Origin: Chlorobiaceae bacterium | GTDB taxonomy: Bacteria > Bacteroidota > Chlorobiia > Chlorobiales > Chlorobiaceae | Assembly: GCA_013334755.1 (NCBI GenBank) | Contig: JAAXWX010000006.1 | Location: 1 to 64,000, forward strand | Length of the DNA stretch: 64,000 nucleotides | Direction: 5' to 3' | In this document: positions 36,717-45,584 of the stretch, piece by piece | Numbering within the stretch: position 1 is the stretch's first letter | Layout of the letters: the number at the start of each line of letters is the position of its first letter | The notes under the pieces: generated by a model | Told to the model about the DNA's origin: nothing | Database searches by the model: none | Seen by the model: only the letters and a program-made list of their open reading frames with translations | Made by a program: the position numbers and the translations under genes

Positions 36717-37055
36717 TCCAGATGCCTGCCCAGTGGATATCCGCTGTAACGGGTCGTTTTTGCTCTCTACTTAAACAAGCCAAAGGCCCAAAGATTTAAT
36801 TAATTGTCCATTATCTCCTCATAATTGACTGATATAATACTGCTGGCACACTTTTAATTTTAGTGAAGGTCAATAAATGAACAAAGCACAATCCCGCTGA
36901 AGGGAAAATCGCTGTAGACCCTTCTGAAACAAAACAATAAAGAGGCGACGGGGCCTCTTCAGTTATTGTGTACTCATGTTAATGGTATATATTACTGAAT
37001 TACATTTTACAACATCACATACCAGAAATCCTGCAAGAAACGTATCCGGGGCGGC
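36717..37055. other. Intergenic region upstream of fni
   Basis: About 340 bases. A TATAAT-like box (tgatataatact, about 36835) lies about 220 bases before the fni start. A 7-codon ORF (atgaacaaagcacaatcccgctga) follows GAAGG at about 36866, and an AGGG/CCCTT stem follows it. Read on the minus strand, AGAGGC...GCCTCT and a T-rich tract (ttattgttttgtttc) look like a terminator at about 36936-36961, although no minus-strand gene is upstream of it. Confidence 0.35.
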
Positions 37056-38129
37056 ATGAGCGACAACGCAAGCAACAGAACAATCGAACGGAAGCATAGC
37101 CATGTGGAAATATGCCTGCATGGTGACGTTGCCTTTAACGGGAAAACAACCGGATTTGAGCGTTTTGAGTTTGAGCCTAATGCCCTGCCCGAACTCTCTT
37201 TTTCCGATATTGATATCTCTACAACATTTCTTGGAAAAACTATCGGAGCACCGCTGATGATCTCCTCTATGACAGGAGGATACAGCGAAGCAGCAACGCT
37301 TAACCAGCGTCTTGCAGAAGCGGCTGAACGTTTCCGCATTCCCCTTGGGGTTGGCAGCATGCGTCAGGCGCTGGAGAACAGTTCGTACCGTGAGAGTTTC
37401 GCGATTGTGCGAAAATATGCTCCTTCCATACAGATTTTCGCAAACATCGGAGCACCGGAGGTGGCCAAAGGGCTGACAGATAATGAGGTCAGCACCATGC
37501 TTGATCTTCTGCAGGCCGACGGCCTTATCGTCCACCTGAATGCTGCGCAGGAGCTCTTTCAGCCGGAAGGAAACACCGATTTCCGCCATGTGCTTGAGCA
37601 GCTTTCGATACTCACTGCTAAAATACCTGTACCGGTGATTGTCAAGGAGGTCGGATGCGGCATTTCGGCATCTGTAGCCCGCCAGCTCATTGAAGCTGGC
37701 GTGAAAGTAATAGACGTTGCCGGCGCTGGAGGCATAAGCTGGCAGAAAGTCGAGGAGATCCGCTATACCCGGCAGTTTGGCCAGGAAACGCGCTTCAGTC
37801 TGCCAGCTCTCGAAGAGTTTCTGAACTGGGGAATACCAACAGCACAATGCCTGCTGGATATCAGAGCACTTAAAAATGAGTCCGATGGCCTCAACGCTTT
37901 TGAAATTATCGCTTCAGGAGGAATCCGGTGTGGCATCGATATTGCCAAATCACTTGCACTTGGAGCACAGCTCGCCGCTTCGGCACGATATATCCTTAAA
38001 GCCCTTCATGAAGGAACACTTGAAGAGACTATCAATTCCTGGCTGAACGATCTCAGGGCAGTGATGTTCCTGACCGGAGCCGGCACGATACCAGAGCTTC
38101 GGAATAAAAACCTTCTCATTAAACACTGA
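37056..38129 (+). CDS. fni: Type 2 isopentenyl-diphosphate delta-isomerase
   Basis: A 357-residue FMN-dependent isomerase. Signatures include [10 protein letters not shown] at the start, [19 protein letters not shown] (FMN and substrate contact, about residues 68-86), [24 protein letters not shown] (the conserved NxxQE region, about residues 161-175), [11 protein letters not shown] and [18 protein letters not shown]. It converts IPP and DMAPP in the cytoplasm for isoprenoid synthesis. It is upstream of a polyprenyl synthase (11 bases) and dprA, so the three are probably an operon. A type 2 enzyme fits organisms that lack the zinc-dependent type 1 form. Confidence 0.95.
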   Translation: MSDNASNRTIERKHSHVEICLHGDVAFNGKTTGFERFEFEPNALPELSFSDIDISTTFLGKTIGAPLMISSMTGGYSEAATLNQRLAEAAERFRIPLGVGSMRQALENSSYRESFAIVRKYAPSIQIFANIGAPEVAKGLTDNEVSTMLDLLQADGLIVHLNAAQELFQPEGNTDFRHVLEQLSILTAKIPVPVIVKEVGCGISASVARQLIEAGVKVIDVAGAGGISWQKVEEIRYTRQFGQETRFSLPALEEFLNWGIPTAQCLLDIRALKNESDGLNAFEIIASGGIRCGIDIAKSLALGAQLAASARYILKALHEGTLEETINSWLNDLRAVMFLTGAGTIPELRNKNLLIKH

Positions 38130-38140
38130 CGGATTTCACC

Positions 38141-39139
38141 ATGAATATACCCGTGACACAGGCACTTATCGAAAACAAGTACCGCTTCTCCCTGTCGAGA
38201 ATCAATGATGCTCTTGCGAGCTGTTTCGACAGGCAGAATCCGGTTACCCTTTACGCTCCGGCCAGGTATATTCTTGAAGGAAAGGGAAAAAGAATCCGTC
38301 CGTTTCTTACCCTTCTTGCTTCGGAAGCGGTATGCGGTTCTTCGGAAAATGCTCTCCATGTCGCCCTGGCGGTTGAAGTCCTGCATAACTTCACCCTTAT
38401 TCACGACGACATCATGGATCAGGCAGAACTCCGTCATGGCAGACCAACTGTTCACAAGCAGTGGAACGTCAATGCTGCCATCCTGTCAGGTGACATGATG
38501 ATTGCCTACGCTTATGAACTCGCCCTGAAGGAAAAAAGCAACCGTCATGGTGAACTGATCCATATTCTCAACGACGCCAACATCACGATCTGTGAAGGGC
38601 AGGCGCTCGATATGGAACTGGAAGAGAAAAAAGATGCTACGATAACCGACTACCTTGACATGATTGCAAAGAAAACCGGACGACTTATTTCGGCGGCACT
38701 TGAAGCCGGAGGCGTTGCGGGCAATGCAACCGACGAGCAGCTTCAAAGTCTGGTGCTTTTCGGCGAAAAAATCGGTCAAGCGTTCCAGATACAGGATGAT
38801 TATCTGGACATTATGGCTGAGAACGGGAAATCCGGCAAAATTTCCGGCGGCGATATCATCAACGGCAAAAAAACCTACCTTCTGCTCCGCTCTCTTGAGC
38901 TGACATCAGGAGCGGATTTTGATCTCGTCAACTCCATCATCATCAATAAAGGCATCAGCGCCGACAGGGTTCCTGAAGTAAAAGCCATTTACGAACGGTG
39001 CGGTGTGCTTGAAGAAACCGCATCACTGATCAACCGTAATACCGAAGAGGCGCTTTCAGCAATTGATCATCTGCCATATGCTGAAGGACGAGAGTTTCTC
39101 AAGGGATTTGCCAATATTCTCATGAAGAGGGACTTCTAA
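38141..39139 (+). CDS. Trans-polyprenyl diphosphate synthase
   Basis: A 332-residue isoprenyl synthase. The first Asp-rich motif is HDDIMDQAELRHG (about residues 88-100) and the second DDYLDI. RPFLTLLASEA, GKRIRP upstream and GKKTYLLLRS downstream fit the family. It condenses IPP with an allylic diphosphate to make a C15-C40 product, possibly geranylgeranyl or farnesyl diphosphate for bacteriochlorophyll tails, carotenoids and quinones. The residues before the first motif, which set chain length, could not be interpreted with confidence. It follows fni by 11 bases, and dprA follows it by 13. Confidence 0.9.
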   Translation: MNIPVTQALIENKYRFSLSRINDALASCFDRQNPVTLYAPARYILEGKGKRIRPFLTLLASEAVCGSSENALHVALAVEVLHNFTLIHDDIMDQAELRHGRPTVHKQWNVNAAILSGDMMIAYAYELALKEKSNRHGELIHILNDANITICEGQALDMELEEKKDATITDYLDMIAKKTGRLISAALEAGGVAGNATDEQLQSLVLFGEKIGQAFQIQDDYLDIMAENGKSGKISGGDIINGKKTYLLLRSLELTSGADFDLVNSIIINKGISADRVPEVKAIYERCGVLEETASLINRNTEEALSAIDHLPYAEGREFLKGFANILMKRDF

Positions 39140-39152
39140 CCATCCGGGCGTT

Positions 39153-40307
39153 ATGACACTCCCTGCTCCATTGGAAGAGAGGGTTCTGTTGCTTGCCCTG
39201 ACCCTCATCCCGGGTATCGGTCCCGCAAGAATCAAGGCAATCGCAACTCACCTGCCCGGCAGACTTAGAGATTTGCTGCACCTTGATGTCAGAGAGCTTA
39301 CAGAGATATCGGGAATTGGTGAATCTCTGGCCCGGCAGATTCACCATTTTCTTCACCATACCGCAACAAGAGAGGACGCTGAGCGGACTGCTGAAAAGCA
39401 GATGAACGAACTTCAGCGCTTTAACGCACATCTTGTCACGATTCTTGACCCTGACTATCCGCCACTCTTAAAGGAAATTTATGATCCACCTTCGTGCCTG
39501 TTTGTAAGGGGGAGACTCCCTGACGCAAACAAGCCTTCACTTGCCGTTGTTGGTACGAGATACGCTTCACAGTACGGAAAACAGGCTGCAACAATGCTGT
39601 GCCGTGATCTTGTCAACTCCGGGGTCATCATCTACAGTGGACTGGCTTATGGAATCGACATGGCGGCACATGTCGCGACTCTGCAAAACGGGGGCACAAC
39701 GGTTGCTGTTCTTGCAAGCGGAGTTGATACCATCTATACCGATCCGAAAGGAAAACTCTGGCCAAAAATCATTGAACATGGAGCCCTCATCTCAGAGGAG
39801 TGGATTGGTTCAGAACTTTCACCGGGAAAATTCCCGAAAAGAAATCGCATCATATCGGGAATAACTTCCGGGACTATTATCGTAGAATCTGATTTGAAAG
39901 GCGGATCGTTGATCACTGCAGCTTCTGCCCTTGAGCAGAACCGTGAGGTTTTCGCCGTTCCCGGAAGCATTTTTTCACGAACCTCAAGGGGAACAAACAA
40001 GCTTATCCAGCAGGGATCGGCAAAAGCCGTCATGAACGTTGAAGATATCATAGAGGAACTCGGGCCGCAATTTGCAGAAAATTATTCCGTAAAAACACCA
40101 TTGCGGCAAAACAGAGAGCAAACCCCTTTTACCCCGATAGAACAAACCATATTGGGATACATGACGACTGAACCCATTCATATAGACGCCCTTGCCGCAG
40201 CATCAGGCATCGATATATCCCCGCTTCTGGTGCACCTGTTTGAGCTTGAACTGAAAACAGCAGTCATACAACAGCCAGGGCAGTTTTTCCAAAAAAGAAT
40301 TTTCTGA
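39153..40307 (+). CDS. dprA: DNA processing protein DprA
   Basis: A 384-residue DprA. The N-terminal SAM/helix-hairpin-helix part (LIPGIGPARIKAIATHLPG and ISGIGESLARQI) is followed by the Rossmann domain with YPPLLKEIYDPPSCLFVRG, VGTRYASQYGKQAA, SGLAYGIDMAAHVATLQNGGTTVAVLASGVD and NRIISGITSGTIIVESDLKGGSLITAASALEQNREVFAVPG. A C-terminal winged-helix domain follows. DprA loads RecA on incoming single-stranded DNA during natural transformation; other Com genes are not in this window. It ends the isoprenoid unit. Confidence 0.93.
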   Translation: MTLPAPLEERVLLLALTLIPGIGPARIKAIATHLPGRLRDLLHLDVRELTEISGIGESLARQIHHFLHHTATREDAERTAEKQMNELQRFNAHLVTILDPDYPPLLKEIYDPPSCLFVRGRLPDANKPSLAVVGTRYASQYGKQAATMLCRDLVNSGVIIYSGLAYGIDMAAHVATLQNGGTTVAVLASGVDTIYTDPKGKLWPKIIEHGALISEEWIGSELSPGKFPKRNRIISGITSGTIIVESDLKGGSLITAASALEQNREVFAVPGSIFSRTSRGTNKLIQQGSAKAVMNVEDIIEELGPQFAENYSVKTPLRQNREQTPFTPIEQTILGYMTTEPIHIDALAAASGIDISPLLVHLFELELKTAVIQQPGQFFQKRIF

Positions 40308-40471
40308 ATACAAAACATAAAAGGATAGAGGCTTTTCAGCTTTGTGTAGTTTTTTACCGCGGAATTCTTACCTTTGAATTGTATAATTATGACCAATTGT
40401 ACATTCAAAGGCATTGAACGATTAGCATACTAACTTAAACTATATCATTGATGATTAATTCAAGAGGATTT

Positions 40472-40999
40472 ATGAAGATGTCACGCCGTATTATTATGGC
40501 GGTTGGCTTGAGCGTGGTGCTGGGTGCCCCTCAATCGTTCGCCGCACAGGACACAGGAAAAGTTAGTGTTGTGGACTCAGGTAAAATCCTGCAGCAGCTT
40601 CCTGAAACAAAACAGGCCGAAGCATCTTTGCAGGCAACAGTCACTCCATTGCAGAAAGAGCTTGACCGCTTGAACCAGGACTATCAGAAATCAATTGCAG
40701 CATATCGGCAGGAGGCAGGTTCCTTGACAAAAGCAGCAAGAGACCAGAAAGAAAAAGAACTCGGTACAAAAGCTGCGGCTATTGAAAAATACCAGCAGGA
40801 AAAGTTCGGGCGTGGAGGTGTTATTGAAAAGAAACAGCAGGAACTGCTCACCCCTATTCGCCAGAAAGTATTGAATGCTATTGAATCAATAGCACAAAAG
40901 GAAGGAGTTGGTCTGGTTATTGAAAAAAATGTTGCCATTTTTGTAACGCCTGACCATGATCTCACCTTCAAGGTGATGAACCAGTTGAATATCAAGTAA
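40472..40999 (+). CDS. OmpH/Skp-family periplasmic chaperone
   Basis: From the ATG at 40472 (GAGG 4 bases before it) the protein has 175 residues: a signal peptide cut near SFA (about 25), then GKVSVVDSGKILQQLPETKQAEASLQATV, a long charged coiled-coil (about residues 50-130), and a final short strand with QKVLNAIESIAQKEGVGLVI. Skp binds unfolded outer-membrane proteins in the periplasm. It sits 150 bases downstream of dprA and 12 bases upstream of the LptC gene, which suits an envelope operon. Confidence 0.85.
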   Translation: MKMSRRIIMAVGLSVVLGAPQSFAAQDTGKVSVVDSGKILQQLPETKQAEASLQATVTPLQKELDRLNQDYQKSIAAYRQEAGSLTKAARDQKEKELGTKAAAIEKYQQEKFGRGGVIEKKQQELLTPIRQKVLNAIESIAQKEGVGLVIEKNVAIFVTPDHDLTFKVMNQLNIK

Positions 41000-41011
41000 T
41001 TATCTTGTGAT

Positions 41012-41560
41012 TTGAAAAGAGTAATTGTTCTTTTTCTGCATGTTATTCTGATTGTAGCATCGGGTTGCGGCGATCCGGTACAGGAGCGCCGCTCTCCCGA
41101 AACGGGATTTATCGGTCCCGGTCATCCCATTCAGGAAAGCTGGAATGTCAGAATTTCCCTTACAGAGTCCGGGGTAAAACGTGGAGCCATTGAAGCCGGA
41201 CATGGAGCAGAATACAGAGTTAATTCCGGCAGCGAACATCATCTTGACCGCGGGATCAGGCTTACCCTCTTTGACATCAATGGCTATACGACAACGACCA
41301 TAACGGCCAATAAGGCTGTCATTCATGATAATCAGGATATTGAAGCCGAAGGAAACGTTATCATCACCTCTCGAGGCACAACGGTTATCAAAACCGAATA
41401 TGTCAAACGAACGTCCAACGATCACATGATTCGTTCAGACAGGTTTGTCACCATTACCAAAAAGGATGAAACCATCCGGGGTGAGGGTTTTGAAAGTGAT
41501 CAGACCTTGAAAAAGTACCGGATATTCCGGGGAAGCGGAGAGGGATTTATAAAACAATAA
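41012..41560 (+). CDS. lptC: LptC-like LPS export lipoprotein
   Basis: A 182-residue protein with a signal and lipobox ([14 protein letters not shown], Cys about residue 19) and an LptC-like beta-jellyroll: [23 protein letters not shown], then [75 protein letters not shown]. The GDVxV/AEGNV phrase is the LptA/LptC fold marker. LptC is anchored in the inner membrane and hands lipopolysaccharide to LptA. A lipid anchor instead of a transmembrane helix is a known variant. It starts at a TTG, with no strong ribosome-binding site. Confidence 0.8.
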   Translation: MKRVIVLFLHVILIVASGCGDPVQERRSPETGFIGPGHPIQESWNVRISLTESGVKRGAIEAGHGAEYRVNSGSEHHLDRGIRLTLFDINGYTTTTITANKAVIHDNQDIEAEGNVIITSRGTTVIKTEYVKRTSNDHMIRSDRFVTITKKDETIRGEGFESDQTLKKYRIFRGSGEGFIKQ

Positions 41561-41576
41561 TGAAGTTTGTCTGTTC

Positions 41577-41963
41577 ATGAAATTACACATCTTAAAGTCA
41601 AAAATTCATAACGCTATAGTTACAAGTGGTGATCTCGAATATGAAGGGAGCATCACCATTGACAATGAGCTTCTTGAAATGGTCGGTATGATTCCCAACG
41701 AAAAAGTTCTTGTTGTCAACAACAATAACGGTGAACGGTTTGAAACCTATATTATCAAAGGCGCTCATGGCTCCAGGGAAATTCAGTTGAACGGAGCTGC
41801 CGCCAGATGCGCTCTGGTTGGCGATGAAATTATTATCATGACCTTTACCATTATGGAAGAGGAGGAAGCAAGAAACTTCAAACCCATGGTTCTTATTGTC
41901 GACAAGGAAAACAATCCAAAAAGCCGGCACCATGTAGGCGAAGAAGGTGAACCCTTATCATAA
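41577..41963 (+). CDS. panD: Aspartate 1-decarboxylase precursor
   Basis: A 128-residue PanD. The self-cleavage site is Gly24-Ser25 in EYEGSITID, where Ser25 becomes the pyruvoyl group. The rest ([50 protein letters not shown]) matches the family, including the NGAAAR substrate loop. It makes beta-alanine for pantothenate and CoA. The gene lies between lptC and the glmU-like gene with short gaps (16 and 36 bases). Confidence 0.95.
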   Translation: MKLHILKSKIHNAIVTSGDLEYEGSITIDNELLEMVGMIPNEKVLVVNNNNGERFETYIIKGAHGSREIQLNGAAARCALVGDEIIIMTFTIMEEEEARNFKPMVLIVDKENNPKSRHHVGEEGEPLS

Positions 41964-41999
41964 TTCCATCCGATATTTCCCACATTATTCCAGCAATCA

Positions 42000-42734
42000 A
42001 TGGCACTTGCAGTAATCATCATGGCCGCCGGAAAAGGCACTCGAATGCAGTCAGACCTGCCAAAAGTGCTGCATCAGGCCAATGGGCGCCCGCTTATCGA
42101 CTATGTGCTCGATACAGCAAACATTCTTGATCCTGACAAAATAATATTGATTGTAGGTCACCAGGCGGATCTGGTCAAAGAGGCTGCCTCCCGGTATAAC
42201 GTGATAACTGCTCTTCAGGAACCTCAACTCGGAACAGGTCATGCTGTCATGCAGGCTGAAGCCCATCTCCATGATTTTGATGGTGACGTCCTCATTCTGT
42301 CAGGAGATGCACCATTGGTCAATGCCGGCACGCTGCAAGACCTGATTGCCTTTCACCATTCCAGCAATGGGGCGGCAACGGTCCTTACTGCAGAAATGCA
42401 GGATCCCACCGGATATGGCAGAGTAATCCAGCAGAACAACAGTGAAAGCGTCCTTAAAATTGTGGAACAAAAAGATGCCACAACAGAAGAACTTGCCGTC
42501 AGGGAGATTAATTCAGGTGTTTACGTATTCAATGCACGCCTGCTTTTTCATGCCCTTCATCAGATAAACACGAACAATGCACAGAATGAGTACTATCTGA
42601 CTGATGTTTTCGGTATCTGCTTTGAGAACGGCGAAAGGGTTTATGCTTTCAGGACAGAGAATCCGAACGAAATTCTCGGCATCAACACACCAGAACAGCT
42701 TAAGGAAGCTGAACAACTGCTCATACACTGCTGA
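42000..42734 (+). CDS. GlmU-like N-acetylglucosamine-1-phosphate uridylyltransferase (acetyltransferase domain absent)
   Basis: A 244-residue nucleotidyltransferase of the GlmU N-terminal domain: LAVIIMAAGKGTRMQSDLPKVLHQANGRPL holds the signature, EPQLGTGHAVMQAE is the nucleotide-binding stretch, LILSGDAPLV holds the metal-binding Asp, and EINSGVYVF follows. The bacterial enzyme normally also has a C-terminal left-handed beta-helix that acetylates GlcN-1-P; here the protein ends before it. The gene ends cleanly with NTPEQLKEAEQLLIHC, so truncation looks natural. It would need a separate acetyltransferase or act on another sugar. Confidence 0.85.
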   Translation: MALAVIIMAAGKGTRMQSDLPKVLHQANGRPLIDYVLDTANILDPDKIILIVGHQADLVKEAASRYNVITALQEPQLGTGHAVMQAEAHLHDFDGDVLILSGDAPLVNAGTLQDLIAFHHSSNGAATVLTAEMQDPTGYGRVIQQNNSESVLKIVEQKDATTEELAVREINSGVYVFNARLLFHALHQINTNNAQNEYYLTDVFGICFENGERVYAFRTENPNEILGINTPEQLKEAEQLLIHC

Positions 42735-42864
42735 TTGAAAATCCGTAAAAAGGTAAGTGAGCTGAGAGGTTTCAGAGTGGATTGCGTGATAATTGCATCT
42801 TGGCCAGGGGCAAACTAAGGAAACGCTCAGGCTGAATATTCACGTTCCTGAAGATATATTCAAC

Positions 42865-43359
42865 CTATTTTCTGGTGCGTCGTGGTTTTTGCTCTTCTGA
42901 TTCTTTTGCTTTGTTCTGCCTGCTTCCTTTGATGTAAGAGACCGGAGAGGAGAGGTCAATATCTTTACTGTCCTTCTGTATTCCGTTCTCATGCATGGAA
43001 TAAAACTCTACAAGATTACCGTCAGGATCCATGACAAAAAAAGCTCTCCCTTCCCGGCGATGAGCTGGCCTGGTCACAATATGGACACCATGGTCGTCAA
43101 GATAGCGAGCTGCCGCGTCAACTTCAGCGTCTGAAGCAAGCCTGAAACCAAAATGATCTACCCGGATATCCCTTGTTTCAGGAGATCCGGGTGTTTCGGC
43201 TTTCACAAGCACAAGCATATCCGAGTTAATGCGCAGATAAGTAATATTTGCACCAACCCTGTGATCAAGCTTGAGTCCAAGAATACCACCGTAAAACTCT
43301 TCGGCCGTACGCAAGTCATTGACACGAAGGGTTATCTGGCTAATCCCTGTCAGTTTCAT
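42865..43359 (-). CDS. VOC (glyoxalase/bleomycin-resistance) superfamily protein
   Basis: From the ATG at 43359 the protein has 164 residues: a single VOC domain (MKLTGISQITLRVNDLRTAEEFYGGILGLKLDH, then DHFGFRLASDAEVDAAARYLDDHGVHIV, then GRAFFVMDPDGNLVEFYSM) with the metal-binding His and Glu positions kept, followed by a charged, disordered tail (PVSYIKGSRQNKAKESEEQK). The track ORF continues 40 codons upstream into the omega subunit gene, which is not part of the protein. The 20-base overlap with rpoZ suggests cotranslation. The reaction is not known. Confidence 0.75.
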   Translation of the reverse strand: MKLTGISQITLRVNDLRTAEEFYGGILGLKLDHRVGANITYLRINSDMLVLVKAETPGSPETRDIRVDHFGFRLASDAEVDAAARYLDDHGVHIVTRPAHRREGRAFFVMDPDGNLVEFYSMHENGIQKDSKDIDLSSPVSYIKGSRQNKAKESEEQKPRRTRK

Positions 43360-43693
43360 CATCTTCTTCAGCTTGAACAATTTTTTTCTCGACTGGTTTC
43401 TCCAGCGTGTAATTGTATTTTTTGGCAAAATACTCGGCAACAGCTTTGTGTGACGACTTTTCCCGAATTTCAAATTCAAGGCTGATCGCTATCTGTTCCG
43501 GAAATACCTTGTCCGATTCGGATTCACTGCTTGGGTTACGGATCATCTCCTTGTAGGGAAGAAGCTTGTCTTCAAGTTCTGCCCGTTCTTCATCATGTAA
43601 CCTTTTTGCTTTTTTTGAAATAGCGACCACCGTCTCGTACAGATTCGAGTGTGCACTTCTCAACTTGTTCAGGTCAACAGGTTTAACCGGCAT
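43340..43693 (-). CDS. rpoZ: RNA polymerase omega subunit-like protein
   Basis: A 117-residue protein: MPVKPVDLNKLRSAHSNLYETVVAISKKAKRLH fits the N-terminal helices of omega/Rpb6-type proteins of Bacteroidota and Chlorobi, and the C-terminal YFAKKYNYTLEKPVEKK is acidic afterwards. It lies 11 bases downstream of gmk, the typical gmk-rpoZ pair in bacteria, which supports the call. Omega helps assemble the polymerase. The family in this phylum is quite divergent; the call rests largely on neighbourhood. Confidence 0.75.
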   Translation of the reverse strand: MPVKPVDLNKLRSAHSNLYETVVAISKKAKRLHDEERAELEDKLLPYKEMIRNPSSESESDKVFPEQIAISLEFEIREKSSHKAVAEYFAKKYNYTLEKPVEKKIVQAEEDDETDRD

Positions 43694-43704
43694 TGCACTT
43701 TATT

Positions 43705-44289
43705 TTACGTGTTTATAAGAAATTTGCTGATTATTGCGGTCACGGTATCTACCGCCTTGTCAAGATTATCGTTCACAACCACCTCATCGAACCGCTCTGC
43801 GTATGAGAGCTCCAAGCGGGCCCGCTCAAGACGCGCTTTCAGACTCTCTTCATCCTCGCTCTCCCGCTCTTCAAGCCTTTGTTTCAAAACATTCATACTC
43901 GGCGGCTTGAGAAAGAGCAGCAATGAATTTTCAGGGAAAAGCCGCTTCAGATTCAGTGCACCCTTCACATCAAGATCAAGCAGAATATGGTTACCGGCAT
44001 CAATTATTTCAAGTGTTTTATCAAGCAGGGTACCGTAATAGTTTCCAAAAAAGAATTCATGCTCAATAAAGCCGCCCGTGCGGATCTTTTCTTCAAAATC
44101 CTCTTTCTTCAGAAAATAATAGTTTATCCCTTCTTGCTCGCCAGACCTTTTCTGGCGCGTAGTAGCTGATACTGAAAACCTGATATCCGGCAGGCGTTCA
44201 AGCACCATTTTGGCAATGGTTGACTTTCCTGTGCCCGAAGGCGCTGAAAAAACAATAAGTTTTCCCCGCTGCCGCAACTCTTCAACCAT
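43705..44289 (-). CDS. gmk: Guanylate kinase
   Basis: A 194-residue guanylate kinase. The P-loop is LIVFSAPSGTGKSTIAKMVLER; the GMP-binding part reads RFSVSATTRQKRSGEQEGINYYFL; EHEFFFGNYYGT and LDLDVKGALNLKRLFPENSLLLFLKPPSM carry the remaining contacts. It phosphorylates GMP to GDP. It lies 4 bases downstream of yicC and 11 bases upstream of rpoZ, as is common. Confidence 0.96.
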   Translation of the reverse strand: MVEELRQRGKLIVFSAPSGTGKSTIAKMVLERLPDIRFSVSATTRQKRSGEQEGINYYFLKKEDFEEKIRTGGFIEHEFFFGNYYGTLLDKTLEIIDAGNHILLDLDVKGALNLKRLFPENSLLLFLKPPSMNVLKQRLEERESEDEESLKARLERARLELSYAERFDEVVVNDNLDKAVDTVTAIISKFLINT

Positions 44290-44293
44290 AGAA

Positions 44294-45181
44294 CTACTCT
44301 ATATTTTGCAGTTGCTCCCTGATTTTCTCAAGATCTTCCTTGATCTGAACGATTTTCTGGGAAATATCTGCATTCTGGGATTTTGATGCAATAGTGTTTG
44401 CTTCACGCAACTGCTCCTGAAGCAGAAAGTTAAGTTTCCTTCCAGTCCCGCTTTCATCGTTGCTCAACTCTTCAAGAAAAAACTTGTTATGACTGGCGAA
44501 CCGGGTCAGCTCCTCAGTAATATCAAGTTTATCAGCCGCAAGAACCAGCTCCATTTCAAGACGATCCCTGCTGTATGTCAAATCCTTACCGGCAACAGCT
44601 TCCACTTTAGCTGCGAGTCTTTTCCTGACCGCCTCAAGATTACCAGCCGCAAGAGTTGTAATAAGTTCAAGCGTACTTTCGATTTCGGCAATTCTTTTTC
44701 TGAAATCTATTGAAAGCTCTTCGCCTTCCCTTCGCCGCATAGCCTTGAGACGCTCAATCGCCTCCTGCAGGAGGTTTTTAACAAACGGCCAAAGCTGTTC
44801 GACGTTGTCAAGCGAAGAGACACCATTGTCGAATATTTCCGGAAACCGCAGCAGATGCTCAAGGAGAATTGGAGTATCAATATCAGATTCTCTCTTCAGT
44901 GTATCGAGCAGCGCTTTATAGGCTCTTACCTTGGGTAGATTGATACTGACCGAAATGGGCTGAGCATCATCGAGCTGGATCTGAATAAACGCGGCTATTT
45001 TTCCCCTCTGAAAATGCGCACGAATCATTTCCCTGACTTCAAGCTCGTAAGAGAGTAACTGACGGGGAAGCTTTACACTGATTTCAGCGTACCGGTTGTT
45101 GACTGACCGTAACTCAACAAGAGTCCGGACACCGCTTTCAACTGATTCAGCGCTGCCATATCCGGTCATGCTTTCCAACAT
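44294..45181 (-). CDS. yicC: YicC family endoribonuclease
   Basis: A 295-residue protein: MLESMTGYGSAE at the start, NNRYAEISVKLPR and the C-terminal KLNFLLQEQLREANTIASKSQNADISQKIVQIKEDLEKIREQLQNIE (DUF1732) are the YicC signatures. Recent work describes the family as RNases that help turn over small RNAs; the activity is not seen here, only the family. It starts a yicC-gmk-rpoZ-VOC unit after the rpsO terminator. Confidence 0.92.
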   Translation of the reverse strand: MLESMTGYGSAESVESGVRTLVELRSVNNRYAEISVKLPRQLLSYELEVREMIRAHFQRGKIAAFIQIQLDDAQPISVSINLPKVRAYKALLDTLKRESDIDTPILLEHLLRFPEIFDNGVSSLDNVEQLWPFVKNLLQEAIERLKAMRRREGEELSIDFRKRIAEIESTLELITTLAAGNLEAVRKRLAAKVEAVAGKDLTYSRDRLEMELVLAADKLDITEELTRFASHNKFFLEELSNDESGTGRKLNFLLQEQLREANTIASKSQNADISQKIVQIKEDLEKIREQLQNIE

Positions 45182-45202
45182 AGTATTTCCTGCTGTATTC
45201 TT

Positions 45203-45237
45203 TAAAAAAAAGTAACCTGCAGGGCGTAACCCTGCAG
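45203..45237 (-). terminator. Intrinsic terminator after rpsO
   Basis: On the minus strand CTGCAGGG and CCCTGCAG pair around a 5-base loop, followed after six bases by a run of eight T. It lies 30 bases past the rpsO stop and ends the rimP-to-rpsO cluster before yicC. Confidence 0.8.
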
Positions 45238-45268
45238 AGATCGGGCAAAAAGGATGTCATTCCCCCTT

Positions 45269-45538
45269 TTACTTGCGAAGATCAAGTTCTGCTATCACCT
45301 TGCGGTAACGGTCGATATCAACATTTTTTACATAATTCAACATTTTCTTGCGCTTTGCTACCAGCATAAGCAACCCGCGACGGGAATGCTTGTCCTTCGG
45401 ATGCAACTGCAAATGACCGGTAAGATCACTGATTCTGCGGGTATATAGGGCCACTTGAACCTCGGATTTTCCGGTATTTGTTTCTGAAGCGCCAAACTGC
45501 TTGATAACTTCGGCTTTAAACTCTTTTGTCAGGCTCAT
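45269..45538 (-). CDS. rpsO: 30S ribosomal protein S15
   Basis: An 89-residue S15 with the family body TGKSEVQVALYTRRISDLTGHLQLHPKDKHSRRGLLMLVAKRKKMLNYVK, which binds the 16S rRNA central domain. It ends the translation cluster; a hairpin terminator follows. It starts 46 bases after ribF ends. Confidence 0.97.
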   Translation of the reverse strand: MSLTKEFKAEVIKQFGASETNTGKSEVQVALYTRRISDLTGHLQLHPKDKHSRRGLLMLVAKRKKMLNYVKNVDIDRYRKVIAELDLRK

Positions 45539-45584
45539 ATCTCTTCGTTTGTTATGTTAAATCAGTTGACCTTTAATATAATAT

